Source: Bacteroidaceae bacterium (GTDB taxonomy: Bacteria; Bacteroidota; Bacteroidia; Bacteroidales; Bacteroidaceae). From it: a stretch of DNA of 41,167 bases. Every line of letters begins with the position of its first letter. Within the stretch, counting starts at the first letter, position 1. Location of the stretch: contig JAGAAL010000044.1 in NCBI GenBank assembly GCA_017615245.1, forward strand, positions 1 through 41,167, given 5' to 3'. Both the position numbers and the translations under genes were made by a program. Below, in pieces: positions 23,738 through 32,448 of the stretch. The notes beneath the pieces are model-generated. The model was given only the letters and a program-made list of their open reading frames with translations. It had not been told where the DNA came from and made no database searches.

Positions 23738-26626
23738 TTGAATAGAAGAATCTACATATTGTTGCTGTTTTTATGCGTGATGATTTCCATGGCGCAAGGC
23801 TTTGGCGATGTTCGTGGCGTTATCGTCAACGACTCCATCATTACACCCGCCGACTCCTTGCCTCCGTTGACCATTGATACAGTATCTGTTCACAAACTCG
23901 ACTCGGCAACGCAAGCTCAGCTTCAGCAACTCGATAGCCTCAAAAACAGGTTCGATGAGGAACATGGCATCGAGCCTGAAGGAAATCCCCGTGCCATTCA
24001 GTGGAACGACTCTGTCGCTGCTGCCGAAGATTCCATTCGTCGTATGCAGAAACCCGATGTGCTTGATGCCCCTGTGTCGTACGAGGCGTCCGACTCTGTG
24101 GTGTTCTTCATGAAGACCAAGGATGCCTATCTCTATGGAGAAAGCGATGTGAAGTATCAGAACATGAACCTCAAGGCTGCCCAGATCATGATGAACATGG
24201 ACAGCTCGATAGTGCATGCCACCTACGTGCTCGACACGCTGGGTGTAGCGAAGGGTGAAGGACCAACGATGAAGGGAAAGCCTATCTTCAAGCAGGGCAA
24301 TGATGAGTATGTGTCCGAGAAGATGGACTACAACTTTAAGACTCGTAAGGGATTCATCACCAACGTAACTACAGAGCAGGAAGAAGGATTCATCCGCAGT
24401 GAGGAATCGAAGAAAGGCGATGGCGATGAGGTCTATCTGCACAAAGGTACCTATACAACTTGCGACGAAGAGCATCCGCACTTCTACATCCGTATGTCCC
24501 GAGCAAAGGTCCACACGGGCAAGAGTGTGTTCTCTGGTCCTGCGTGGTTGGTTGTTGAAGACGTGCCTCTTCCCATCGTTGTGCCTTTTGCGTTCTTCCC
24601 TCTCACTACGAAGTATTCGTCAGGTTTTATCATGCCGAGCTATGGTGACGAGTCTTCGCGCGGTTTCTATCTTCGCGACGGAGGTTACTACTTCGCAATC
24701 AACGACCATGTAGATGCTAAACTTACAGGTGAAATCTTTACCAAGGGTTCCTGGGCTGTAGCCCTCCAGACTACCTACCGCACCCGCTACAAGTACTCAG
24801 GCAACTTCTATTTCAACTATCAGGTCACTAAGGATGGCGAGAAGAACATGCCCGACTACAACGTCGTGAAGAACTTCAAACTCCAGTGGTCGCATCGTCA
24901 GGACAGCAAGGCCAGTCCCAACAGTTCGTTCTCAGCCAGCGTCAACTTTACCACGCAGAGCTACGAACGCAACAACCTCTCCAGCCTCTACAATCCAACC
25001 TCTTATTCGCAGAGCACACGAACATCAAGTATCAGCTATTCACGTACGTTCGACAAGATAGGACTCAGCCTTTCGACAAGCTTCAACGTCTCTCAGAACA
25101 TGCGCGATTCCACCCTCGCGCTTACATTGCCTAACCTCAGTATTTCCATGAGCCGCTTCTATCCCTTTAAGCGGAAACATCAGGTAGGCAAGGAACGATG
25201 GTACGAGAAGATAGCCATGTCATACACAGGAACCTTCTCTAACAGTATCACGACCAAGGAAGACAAGCTGCTCCATTCCGACCTCATCAAGGACTGGCGC
25301 AACGGTATGCGTCACTCCATCCCCATTTCTGCTTCCTTCAACGTGTTCGACTACATCAATGTCACCCCGTCGTTCAACTACACCGAACGTTGGTACACCA
25401 ATCGCATTGAGCAGAGCTGGAACCCAGTAGCACAAGTCGTAGAGCGCGACACAGTATGGGGCTTCAATCGTGTCTATAACTACAACCTTAGCCTTTCGCT
25501 CAACACCAAGCTCTATGTGATGTACACCCCCAATCCGAAGATATGGGGTAAGAAGATCTATAAGGTGCGACATGTGTTCACCCCAACCGTCAGCTTCAGC
25601 TATGCTCCCGACTTCGGCGCCAGCCGCTATGGCTTTTGGAAGACCTACACCAAGACCGACCTCGATGGCAACGTGACTCTTGTCGACTACTCGCCATACT
25701 CCAACTCGCTCTATGGCACCGTCTCGCGAGGCAAGACCGGATCTGTCACCTTCGACATGTCCAACAACATCGAGATGAAGTACTACGACTCCCGCGACTC
25801 GCTCAAGAAGATACCGATTATCGACGAACTCGGCGCCAGCCTGTCCTATAACCTCTCAGCCAAGACCCAGCCGTGGAGCAACCTCTCCACCCGTCTGCGA
25901 CTTAAATTCGGAAAGACCACGTTCAACGTCAATGCCGTGTTCCAGACCTACGCCTACGAATTCGACAGCCGAGGCAACGTAGTGGTCGGCAATCGCACAG
26001 AGTGGTCCTATGGCCGTTTTGGACGCTTCCAGGGCATGAGCAAGAACCTTTCGTACTCCTTCAACAATCAGTCGTGGGATAAAATCAAGAAGTTCTTCAA
26101 GAAGCTCCTTGGAAAGGGAGGGGATGATGAGGACGACGAAAACAACAAAAACAACAAAAACAATGATGACGATGAGGATGAAGACATGAGCGAAAACGAT
26201 AACAAAAGGAAGGCCAGAAGCAAGGACGAGCTTGACGAAGATGGCTACATGAAGTTCAAGATTCCATGGTCGTTCAGTATCTCCTACGGTATCACGATGG
26301 CAGAAGACCGCTCCGCCAAGATTAACGTCAAGAACATGCGCTATCCGTATAGTTTCACGCAGAACCTCAACTTCTCAGGCACCATCAAGCTCTCCAATGC
26401 ATGGAATGCCAGCTTCTCGTCGGGCTACGACTTCACCAACCATGCCATATCGATGACCACCGCCAACATCTCGCGCGATATGCACTGTTTCAATATCAGC
26501 GCAGGTTTCGTCTTTGGTACCTTCACCTCCTACCATATCACCCTCCGTGCCAATGCCAGCACCCTCACCGATGCCCTCAAGTACGACAAGAAGAGCAGCT
26601 ATTCAAGCTCCATCCGCTGGTATTGA
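23738..26626 (+). CDS. lptD: LPS-assembly protein LptD (OstA), Bacteroidetes type
   Basis: LptD is the outer-membrane barrel that inserts lipopolysaccharide into the outer leaflet. The 962-aa product has a signal peptide (residues 2-20, ending SMAQG) and an OstA-like beta-jellyroll domain (about 110-270: DAYLYGESDVKYQNMNLKAA, KGEGPTMKGKPIF, SEKMDYNFKTRKG). The VVPFAFFPLTTKYSSGF segment (about 285-301) leads into a long barrel of alternating strands. The apparent start is TTG: the only upstream in-frame ATG (23719) is followed at once by a stop, and a downstream ATG would lose the signal peptide. Residues about 796-835 form an Asp/Asn/Lys-rich tract, likely a loop. A -7 box and a bidirectional terminator frame it as a single-gene unit. 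Confidence 0.88.
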   Translation: MNRRIYILLLFLCVMISMAQGFGDVRGVIVNDSIITPADSLPPLTIDTVSVHKLDSATQAQLQQLDSLKNRFDEEHGIEPEGNPRAIQWNDSVAAAEDSIRRMQKPDVLDAPVSYEASDSVVFFMKTKDAYLYGESDVKYQNMNLKAAQIMMNMDSSIVHATYVLDTLGVAKGEGPTMKGKPIFKQGNDEYVSEKMDYNFKTRKGFITNVTTEQEEGFIRSEESKKGDGDEVYLHKGTYTTCDEEHPHFYIRMSRAKVHTGKSVFSGPAWLVVEDVPLPIVVPFAFFPLTTKYSSGFIMPSYGDESSRGFYLRDGGYYFAINDHVDAKLTGEIFTKGSWAVALQTTYRTRYKYSGNFYFNYQVTKDGEKNMPDYNVVKNFKLQWSHRQDSKASPNSSFSASVNFTTQSYERNNLSSLYNPTSYSQSTRTSSISYSRTFDKIGLSLSTSFNVSQNMRDSTLALTLPNLSISMSRFYPFKRKHQVGKERWYEKIAMSYTGTFSNSITTKEDKLLHSDLIKDWRNGMRHSIPISASFNVFDYINVTPSFNYTERWYTNRIEQSWNPVAQVVERDTVWGFNRVYNYNLSLSLNTKLYVMYTPNPKIWGKKIYKVRHVFTPTVSFSYAPDFGASRYGFWKTYTKTDLDGNVTLVDYSPYSNSLYGTVSRGKTGSVTFDMSNNIEMKYYDSRDSLKKIPIIDELGASLSYNLSAKTQPWSNLSTRLRLKFGKTTFNVNAVFQTYAYEFDSRGNVVVGNRTEWSYGRFGRFQGMSKNLSYSFNNQSWDKIKKFFKKLLGKGGDDEDDENNKNNKNNDDDEDEDMSENDNKRKARSKDELDEDGYMKFKIPWSFSISYGITMAEDRSAKINVKNMRYPYSFTQNLNFSGTIKLSNAWNASFSSGYDFTNHAISMTTANISRDMHCFNISAGFVFGTFTSYHITLRANASTLTDALKYDKKSSYSSSIRWY

Positions 26627-26648
26627 CCCTTCACCATTTAACCTACAA

Positions 26649-26685
26649 AAAAGGGCTGCCAGCATAGCGTGGCAGTCCTTTTTTT
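26649..26685. terminator. Strong bidirectional terminator between lptD and the CE1 pseudogene
   Basis: AAAGGGCTGCCA pairs with TGGCAGTCCTTT (one G-U pair) around an 8-nt loop. Seven T residues follow on the plus strand and a run of A residues precedes, so both convergent genes are served. Confidence 0.9.
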
Positions 26686-26779
26686 GGTTACATGGGTCAC
26701 ATGGTAATATGGTTACATTGATTTTTTGAACTTTTTGCCTCGTGCCCCTGTGCCGATTGTATGTTATGTATCACCAGCC

Positions 26780-27955
26780 TTACTTGAACAGGTATTGGGC
26801 GAATTCATGGAGTGACTTGCGCCACACTTGCCACTCGTGGTCGCCTGGATAGGAGTTGAAGTGGACATCGACACCTCCGTCGCGCATCTTCTGGACGATA
26901 GTGCGGGTGTACTGGATGCGTGGATCTTGCTCACCGCAACTGAGGAAGAACACGTCGAACTGCTTATTGAAGGTCTTCACATCGCTCAGCATCCCGGGCA
27001 CTTCGGTTTCGAGGTCGAAGTTGGATGCGCCTGATATACCTCCGAACATACCTGTGGAGAACACACCTACATTGGCGAACACTTCGGGATCGCGCAGACC
27101 GATATAGAACGACTGACCACCACCCATGGAGAGGCCGCACATGGCGCGACTCTTGCGGTCCTTGCGGACACGGTAGGTCTTCTCGACGAACGGGATAATG
27201 TTGTCGATCATCTCGCTGCGGAAGGTCTGCATGCCTTGCCAGCTATAGCCGCCTCCCATACCTCCGTTGCGCGACTGCACATTGCTGTTGGAACTGACGA
27301 CAATCATCGGTACGGCCTTGCCAGCTGCGATGAGGTTGTCCATAATCTGGGCGGTACGACCTTGCTCCATCCATCCGCGATGGTCCTCTCCACCTCCGTG
27401 CTGGATATAGACCACAGGATAGTCCTTCTGACGGTTCTCGTTGTAGCCTGCAGGGGTATAGACTATAAGCGGGCGCCATGATTCGTCGACCTTGGAGAAG
27501 TAGTAGATGGTACGGACTTCGCCATGGGGAACATCCTGCACCTCGAAGTCGTCCATTCCTTTCTCTGTAATCTCGATGGCGCTCGACCATCGGCTGCAGC
27601 CGAAGAAGGTCTGGCTGGCGGGGTCGGCTACTGACACTCCGTCGACGATGAGTGAATAATAGTGGAAGCCTGGCACCTGAGGCTTTGTGGTTACTGCCCA
27701 GGTACCGTTTTCAAATTTCTGCATGTCGTATTTGGTGCCACCTAGGTCGATCTACACTTGCTGTGCCTGCGGGGCATTGACGCGGAACATGACGCTTCCA
27801 TCGTTGAGCACACGCGGATAGCTGCTACGATTGATATTTGTCACTGGGGAGTAGGACCCTTCGGGCATCGGTTCCCTGCGGAATCCCTGTGCTGCAAGTT
27901 CGCTGCAGCTGACGGCCGTAAGTATGACGGCGAGCATGGTTTTGATTGCGTTCAT
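26780..27955 (-). pseudogene. CE1-type esterase broken by one in-frame TAG
   Basis: Read through, this is a 391-codon exported esterase of the Esterase D/feruloyl-esterase type. Codons 1-67 encode a signal peptide (ending LAAQG) and the start of an N-terminal carbohydrate-binding-like domain (SVMFRVNAPQAQQV). Codon 68 (27754-27752) is TAG, and the same frame continues with IDLGGTKYDMQKFENGTW. The catalytic domain is complete: PVVYIQHGGGEDHRGW, the nucleophile Ser in AMCGLSMGGGQ, an Asp in SCGEQDP and a His in PGDHEWQVW. No frameshift is needed, so this is a single nonsense change, for example from CAG or AAG. Reinitiation at the ATG at 27724 could still yield the catalytic domain without a signal peptide. 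It is the last gene of the minus-strand run. Confidence 0.85.
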
Positions 27956-27966
27956 ATTTTTTGTCT

Positions 27967-28671
27967 TTAGAGATAATTCAGGATGTCGGAGAATTGACGG
28001 ACTTGAATGACATGGTCGTGCTGGTATTCCTCGGTATGTTCGTACTGCCACATGCGCTTGTAGGGGATATGGATGCCATAGCCTCCGAGGGTGACGATAG
28101 GGTGGATGTCGCTCTTGAAGGAGTTGCCGATTGAAACCATCTCTGAGGGTTTGACTCCATTATAAAAGCATAGTCGTTCGAATTCCTTGTCGTCTTTGTC
28201 GGATGTTACATAGATATCGTGGAACACATCTGTGAGTCCAGACTTCATGAATTTCTCTTCTTGTTCTATTGCATCACCCTTGGTGAAGCAAACGATTTTG
28301 TATTTCCCGCTGTTGAATAGTTCTGCGAGTGTCTCTCGTACTCCCGGGAATGGTTTGGCTGACATGTTTAGGATGTCCATACCTATGTCCAGTATCTTCT
28401 GAATCGCCTCTGCTGGAATTTTGGAGTCTGTCATCCCTATGGCATTCTCAATCATTGAGAGTATGAAGGCCTTTGTGCCATAGCCGGTAAGCGGCATATT
28501 GCGACATTCTACTTTGTAAAGGCTGTTGCGAATAGCCTGCTCGTCGGCCCATGGTGCGAGGAGTTTGCAGTATAGATCTTGAGCTGTATCGAAATGAGTC
28601 TGATTGTCCCACAGCGTATCGTCGGCGTCAATGGCCAAGAGTTTGATGTGTTGTAGTTTATTTCTTGTCAT
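27967..28671 (-). CDS. HAD-superfamily hydrolase
   Basis: A 234-aa cytoplasmic phosphatase-like protein. Motif I is LLAIDADDTLWDN (Asp15 nucleophile, Asp17). Motif II is the Thr in IVCFTKGD, motif III includes the Lys in a later helix, and motif IV is SIGNSFKSDI. The DADDTLW form with a helical cap resembles phosphoglycolate-phosphatase or YjjG-like members, which often act on nucleotides. The start overlaps the upstream LOG-family gene by 14 nt, so the two are translationally linked. Substrate unknown. Confidence 0.85.
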   Translation of the reverse strand: MTRNKLQHIKLLAIDADDTLWDNQTHFDTAQDLYCKLLAPWADEQAIRNSLYKVECRNMPLTGYGTKAFILSMIENAIGMTDSKIPAEAIQKILDIGMDILNMSAKPFPGVRETLAELFNSGKYKIVCFTKGDAIEQEEKFMKSGLTDVFHDIYVTSDKDDKEFERLCFYNGVKPSEMVSIGNSFKSDIHPIVTLGGYGIHIPYKRMWQYEHTEEYQHDHVIQVRQFSDILNYL

Positions 28672-29629
28672 TGTTATGGCTGTTTCGGAAGTCGAGAAGG
28701 GTTTGGATGATTTCTTCGTTGCTGTCGGTGAGTGAAAGCAGCAGGTTCTTATATTTCCCTTTCTTGACGAGATGTTTCAGGAGGGGGTAGATGGGCATAT
28801 CGTAGTTCCAGAACTGAGTACCGAGGAAAATCATAGGACTGGCAATTCCGTATGAGAGGTAATGGTTCTGCACGGCATCCTGGAAGATTTCCTGCATAGT
28901 GCCTGCACTTCCCGGGGAGTAGATGATGCCTCCAAATGCAAGGGTGAGGATGTTGTCTTCACGAATGGCGTTCTCGAAATACTTGGCAATGTGGGTGGCA
29001 AACGGGGTGGATGGTTCGTGTCCGTAGAGCCATGTGGGGATTCCCAGGCTGCGGTAGCGTGTCTGTGGGTAGTCGCGCATGACAAGGAACGCACTTGATA
29101 GCCATCCTTCGTCGCGGAATGTAGGAGCTATACTGATCCGGTGGAGCACAGCCTCAACATCGGCTGATGAGTAGCCTGCCAGCCAAGCACCCAGATGGGT
29201 AGCTTCCATAGCTCCGGGACCTCCACCGCTAATCATGAGGAAGCCTTCTTCGGTGAGCCGCTTGCTGACCAACACAATCTCGCGATACATGGGGTCGGTA
29301 CGTAGTAATCCATGTCCGCCCATGATGCCTACGATGCGTTTCAGATCGTAACCTTCAAGGAAATTACTGAGGCCGCGGTTGATGCCAAAATCGTGCAGAC
29401 TGCGAGCCAATGATTCTTTGGCACTGAAGGCATGTTTGCCTGTCTTCATGTAGTATTCGTACACCTGAGTGTCGTAGCAATTGGCAATAGTTTCAGGTTG
29501 TTTGGGATTGTAACCTGAATAGAGTGCCTCTGCATTGTACAGTTCGTTTCTTGTCACATCGTAAGGCACGAATTCAAAGTAATCGGCCAATGCGATGAAT
29601 TGTTCACGGGTAAGGTCAGTTGAGATCAT
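28658..29629 (-). CDS. LOG-family (TIGR00730-like) Rossmann nucleotide-binding protein
   Basis: A 323-aa protein with the LOG/lysine-decarboxylase-like fold. The phosphate-binding motif is MISGGGPGAMEATHLG (about 132-147), and the catalytic PGGxGTxxE motif appears as PGSAGTMQE (239-247), with Ser replacing the second Gly. Members such as PpnN hydrolyse nucleoside monophosphates to base and ribose-5-phosphate; smaller ones release cytokinin-like bases. An extra 95-residue N-terminal region, before KRIVGIMGGHG, makes this a long form. HAD phosphatases lie on both sides in the same transcript (14-nt overlap downstream), which would fit nucleotide clean-up, but that is inference. Confidence 0.85.
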   Translation of the reverse strand: MISTDLTREQFIALADYFEFVPYDVTRNELYNAEALYSGYNPKQPETIANCYDTQVYEYYMKTGKHAFSAKESLARSLHDFGINRGLSNFLEGYDLKRIVGIMGGHGLLRTDPMYREIVLVSKRLTEEGFLMISGGGPGAMEATHLGAWLAGYSSADVEAVLHRISIAPTFRDEGWLSSAFLVMRDYPQTRYRSLGIPTWLYGHEPSTPFATHIAKYFENAIREDNILTLAFGGIIYSPGSAGTMQEIFQDAVQNHYLSYGIASPMIFLGTQFWNYDMPIYPLLKHLVKKGKYKNLLLSLTDSNEEIIQTLLDFRNSHNNDKK

Positions 29630-29659
29630 ATTTATTTAATTAGGAGTTAAAAAGGAGAG

Positions 29660-30427
29660 TTATAGGGAGTTGGCTTCGTGAATGATACCGACGATGTTCT
29701 CACTCAGTTCGGTCATGGAATGGAAGAGAAGGTTGGCGCCTTGGTCGAGCAGCACAGAGTCGGGTAGGGGACCTGTGTTGACTGCGATGACGAAACATCC
29801 AGCTGCGACACCTGCTTCTACACCTAAGGGTGCGTTTTCGACCACCATGGTCTGATAGGGTTTCAGCTGTCCGGCTTTCTGCATTCCCATGAGGTAAGGC
29901 TCTGGGTTTGGCTTGCCGTATTTGACATCTCGTGCAGCTACCATCCATTCGTGGTGAAAGAGCGAAGGGAAGTTCTGCTCGATGCGTTCCAAGAGGCTGA
30001 CTGTTCCAGAGCCTGTCACGATAATAGGGGTGACGCCAGATTCTTTTACCGCTTTCACAGTCTCATAGGCTCCAGGCATTCGTTCGGCAGTAGGGTATTC
30101 ATTGAAGAACTCACTCTTCTTCTGGTATATCTTATCGCATTCCGTATGGTCGGCAGCTCGTCCGAGTTGGCGTTGTGTAACGATGTTGATGGTGCCAAAC
30201 CCTGTACGCCCTTCGTGCAGGTAGGCTTCATCTTCAGGGAGATCTAGCCCGTAGAATGCCATTGCGCGATGCCAGGCACGTGCGTGATTGGGCATCGAGT
30301 TGAACAGCACGCCATCCATGTCGAACATGATGGTGCGGAGTTCGAAGCGCTGGTAATTGTGGTCTTGGCAGAAGGCCGCAAGCTGCGGATATGTGAGTTG
30401 ATGAGTCATATGAGTCTTATGGGACAT
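29660..30427 (-). CDS. HAD-superfamily hydrolase, beta-phosphoglucomutase-like
   Basis: A 255-aa protein with motif I TIMFDMDGVLFNSMPNH (Asp36, Asp38), a helical cap (about 45-120), motif II in IIVTGSGT, motif III Lys in KYGKPNPEPYL and motif IV VVENAPLGVEAG. The DMDGVLFNSMP and KPxPEPYL forms are typical of subfamily IA sugar-phosphate phosphatases and beta-phosphoglucomutases. About 30 residues precede the core; ATGs at 30427 and 30409 are both possible starts. It begins 1 nt after the stop of uxaA, so a role in hexuronate or sugar-phosphate metabolism is possible but not shown. Confidence 0.87.
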   Translation of the reverse strand: MSHKTHMTHQLTYPQLAAFCQDHNYQRFELRTIMFDMDGVLFNSMPNHARAWHRAMAFYGLDLPEDEAYLHEGRTGFGTINIVTQRQLGRAADHTECDKIYQKKSEFFNEYPTAERMPGAYETVKAVKESGVTPIIVTGSGTVSLLERIEQNFPSLFHHEWMVAARDVKYGKPNPEPYLMGMQKAGQLKPYQTMVVENAPLGVEAGVAAGCFVIAVNTGPLPDSVLLDQGANLLFHSMTELSENIVGIIHEANSL

Positions 30428-30428
30428 A

Positions 30429-31913
30429 TTATAATGTCACTCCAGTTTTGAAGATGGCGATTTCCTGATAGTCTTTCTTTTCGTTCCATGTGGGTTCGCC
30501 CGATGCGATGGCGATGACTTTCTGACGGAACTGCTCAAACACGGTCTGCATCGTTTGCCCTTCGACCAATGTGCCAGCATTGAAGTCAATCCATGTGGGT
30601 TTGTTGGTGGCCAACCCCGAATTGGTGCTAATCTTCATCGTGGGAACAAAGGTACCGAAAGGAGTTCCACGTCCTGTGGTGAAGAGCACAATGTGACATC
30701 CAGCAGCTGCTAAGGCTGTACTGGCTACAAGGTCGTTGCCTGGTGCGCTCAGGAGGTTAAGTCCTTTGTTGCTCAATCGTTCTCCATAATCTATCACACC
30801 ACGTACCACACTCTTTCCGCATTTCTGTGTGCAGCCTAATGCTTTCTCTTCGAGTGTGCTGATGCCGCCAGCTTTGTTGCCTGGACTTGGGTTTTCGCCG
30901 ACAGGTTCGCCATGACTGAGGAAGTAGTCCTTGAAGTCGTTAATGAGACGCACAGTCTGGTCGAACAAGTCACGATTGGCACAGCGATTCATCAATATGG
31001 TCTCGGCTCCAAACATCTCAGGTACTTCGGTCAGAACGGTCGTGCCTCCCTGACTGACGATATAATCGCTGAATACGCCCAGTAGCGGATTGGCTGTGAT
31101 GCCCGAGAACCCATCGCTACCACCACATTTCAGTCCGACTCGTAGTTCGCTCAATGGAATTTTTGTGCGTACATCGTTCCGCATGATAGCGTACAGCTTA
31201 CGTAGGATACGCATTCCTTCTTCAATTTCATCGCCTGCAACCTGTTGGGTTACCATGAAGCGGATTCGCTCTTTATCGTAATCGCCCAAGAGATTTGCGA
31301 ACTGGTCGGGTTGATTGTTCTCGCAACCCAGTCCCACCACCAGAACGGCACCTGCATTGGGATGCAACACCAGATCGCGCAAGATCTTACGTGTATTCTC
31401 ATGATCACCACTCAATTGGCTACAACCGTAGTTGTGCGGAAAAGCCACGATACGTACATCCGAGACTTCGTTCCGCATCTGGTCACGCAATTGCTGACAA
31501 ACTCCATTGACGCAGCCAACAGTCGGAACAATCCAGAGTTCGTTGCGAATGCCTACATCGCCGTTCTTTCGACGATAGCCCATGAAGTATTCCTTAGGGT
31601 AAGAGGCAAACTCATCTTCAGCAATCGGAATAGGTTTGTATGTATAGTCGAGCAGACCACTGAGATTGGTTTTGATATGTGTGTGATTGATACAATCGCC
31701 AGCTTGGTGGTCTTCTGTGAGATGGCCAATAGGGTAGCCGTACTTCACAACATTCTCACCCTGAGCAAGGTCGGTCAGGAGAAACTTATGACCAGCTGGC
31801 ACATCGCTTGTAAGGCGGATAGTTTGTCCGCCTATTATTACTTGTTCTCCTTTTTGCAGCGGCTCAATGGCTACTGCTACATTATCCGATGGATTGATCT
31901 TGATGGGATTCAT
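30429..31913 (-). CDS. uxaA: Altronate dehydratase (UxaA family)
   Basis: UxaA removes water from D-altronate to give 2-keto-3-deoxygluconate, a step of galacturonate catabolism in the cytoplasm. The SAF domain is N-terminal (about 1-80, DNVAVAIEPLQKGEQVIIGG) and the catalytic domain contains GYRRKNGDVGIRNELWIVPTVGCVN, FPHNYGCSQ, LKCGGSDGFSGITANP and the GRGTPFGTFVPTMKI segment. I start at 31913, where MNPIKINPSDNVAVA aligns with the E. coli N-terminus and gives 494 aa, the family length; longer in-frame starts reach back to 31964. The start lies inside the end of the 5-formyl-THF cyclo-ligase gene. No uxaB or uxaC is nearby. D-galactarate dehydratase is the main alternative. Confidence 0.9.
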   Translation of the reverse strand: MNPIKINPSDNVAVAIEPLQKGEQVIIGGQTIRLTSDVPAGHKFLLTDLAQGENVVKYGYPIGHLTEDHQAGDCINHTHIKTNLSGLLDYTYKPIPIAEDEFASYPKEYFMGYRRKNGDVGIRNELWIVPTVGCVNGVCQQLRDQMRNEVSDVRIVAFPHNYGCSQLSGDHENTRKILRDLVLHPNAGAVLVVGLGCENNQPDQFANLLGDYDKERIRFMVTQQVAGDEIEEGMRILRKLYAIMRNDVRTKIPLSELRVGLKCGGSDGFSGITANPLLGVFSDYIVSQGGTTVLTEVPEMFGAETILMNRCANRDLFDQTVRLINDFKDYFLSHGEPVGENPSPGNKAGGISTLEEKALGCTQKCGKSVVRGVIDYGERLSNKGLNLLSAPGNDLVASTALAAAGCHIVLFTTGRGTPFGTFVPTMKISTNSGLATNKPTWIDFNAGTLVEGQTMQTVFEQFRQKVIAIASGEPTWNEKKDYQEIAIFKTGVTL

Positions 31914-32448
31914 ATGATGATAATACTTCATTGACAGGGATGTCATGCGGTTCGTGGGGCACATGGCTGATAAGTTGGTGAGGGTAACAGATGCCGATGG
32001 TGTGACATGTCAGTTTGGGCAATAATCGGTCATAGTACCCTTTACCGCGACCCAGGCGGTTGCCTTGTGGGTCGAACGCTACTCCTGGAATAATTGCCAG
32101 ATCGATGCTGCCGTATTCCGATTCGGGCACTATGGGGCCGGATGATTCCTGAATGTGGAAGGCTCCCTCGTAGGTCGTGGATGACGGATCGTAGAGATGT
32201 AGTTCCAGTTCATCGCCCACCACGGTCGGAAGGATGATGGTTTTCTTCCCCTTGTAGCGCTCGATGAGGTCGTGTGTATCTACTTCGTCCTTCAGCGAAT
32301 GAAACAGCAACACCCGCTCCGCCTGTTGGAATAGCGGGTGACGCTCGAGTCGCTCTATCACGTCGGCTGCCTGTTTATGCAGCGAGCCAGACTTTGAGAG
32401 TTGGATGCGGAGTTGCGTAAGCAGTCTTCTTATCTGTTGCTTGTTCAT
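31882..32448 (-). CDS. 5-formyltetrahydrofolate cyclo-ligase
   Basis: A 188-aa enzyme that converts 5-formyl-THF to 5,10-methenyl-THF with ATP, returning the storage form of folate to the one-carbon pool. The signature is IPGVAFDPQGNRLGRGKGYYDR (about 120-141), preceded by EERVLLFHSLKDEVDT-like sequence and the basic N-terminal helix MNKQQIRRLLTQLR that normally opens the family. The start overlaps the upstream S41 protease reading frame by 74 nt, which is long; the N-terminal match to the family supports it. The end overlaps the uxaA start. Confidence 0.92.
   Translation of the reverse strand: MNKQQIRRLLTQLRIQLSKSGSLHKQAADVIERLERHPLFQQAERVLLFHSLKDEVDTHDLIERYKGKKTIILPTVVGDELELHLYDPSSTTYEGAFHIQESSGPIVPESEYGSIDLAIIPGVAFDPQGNRLGRGKGYYDRLLPKLTCHTIGICYPHQLISHVPHEPHDIPVNEVLSSYESHQDQSIG

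Noticed and set aside
27752-27754. TAG read as pyrrolysine or another programmed recoding event
   Set aside because: There is no evidence for such machinery, no stop-flanking structure that stands out, and the position is outside the catalytic domain.
31245-31934. 229-aa plus-strand open frame opposite uxaA
   Set aside because: Antisense to a well conserved enzyme; no recognisable domain.
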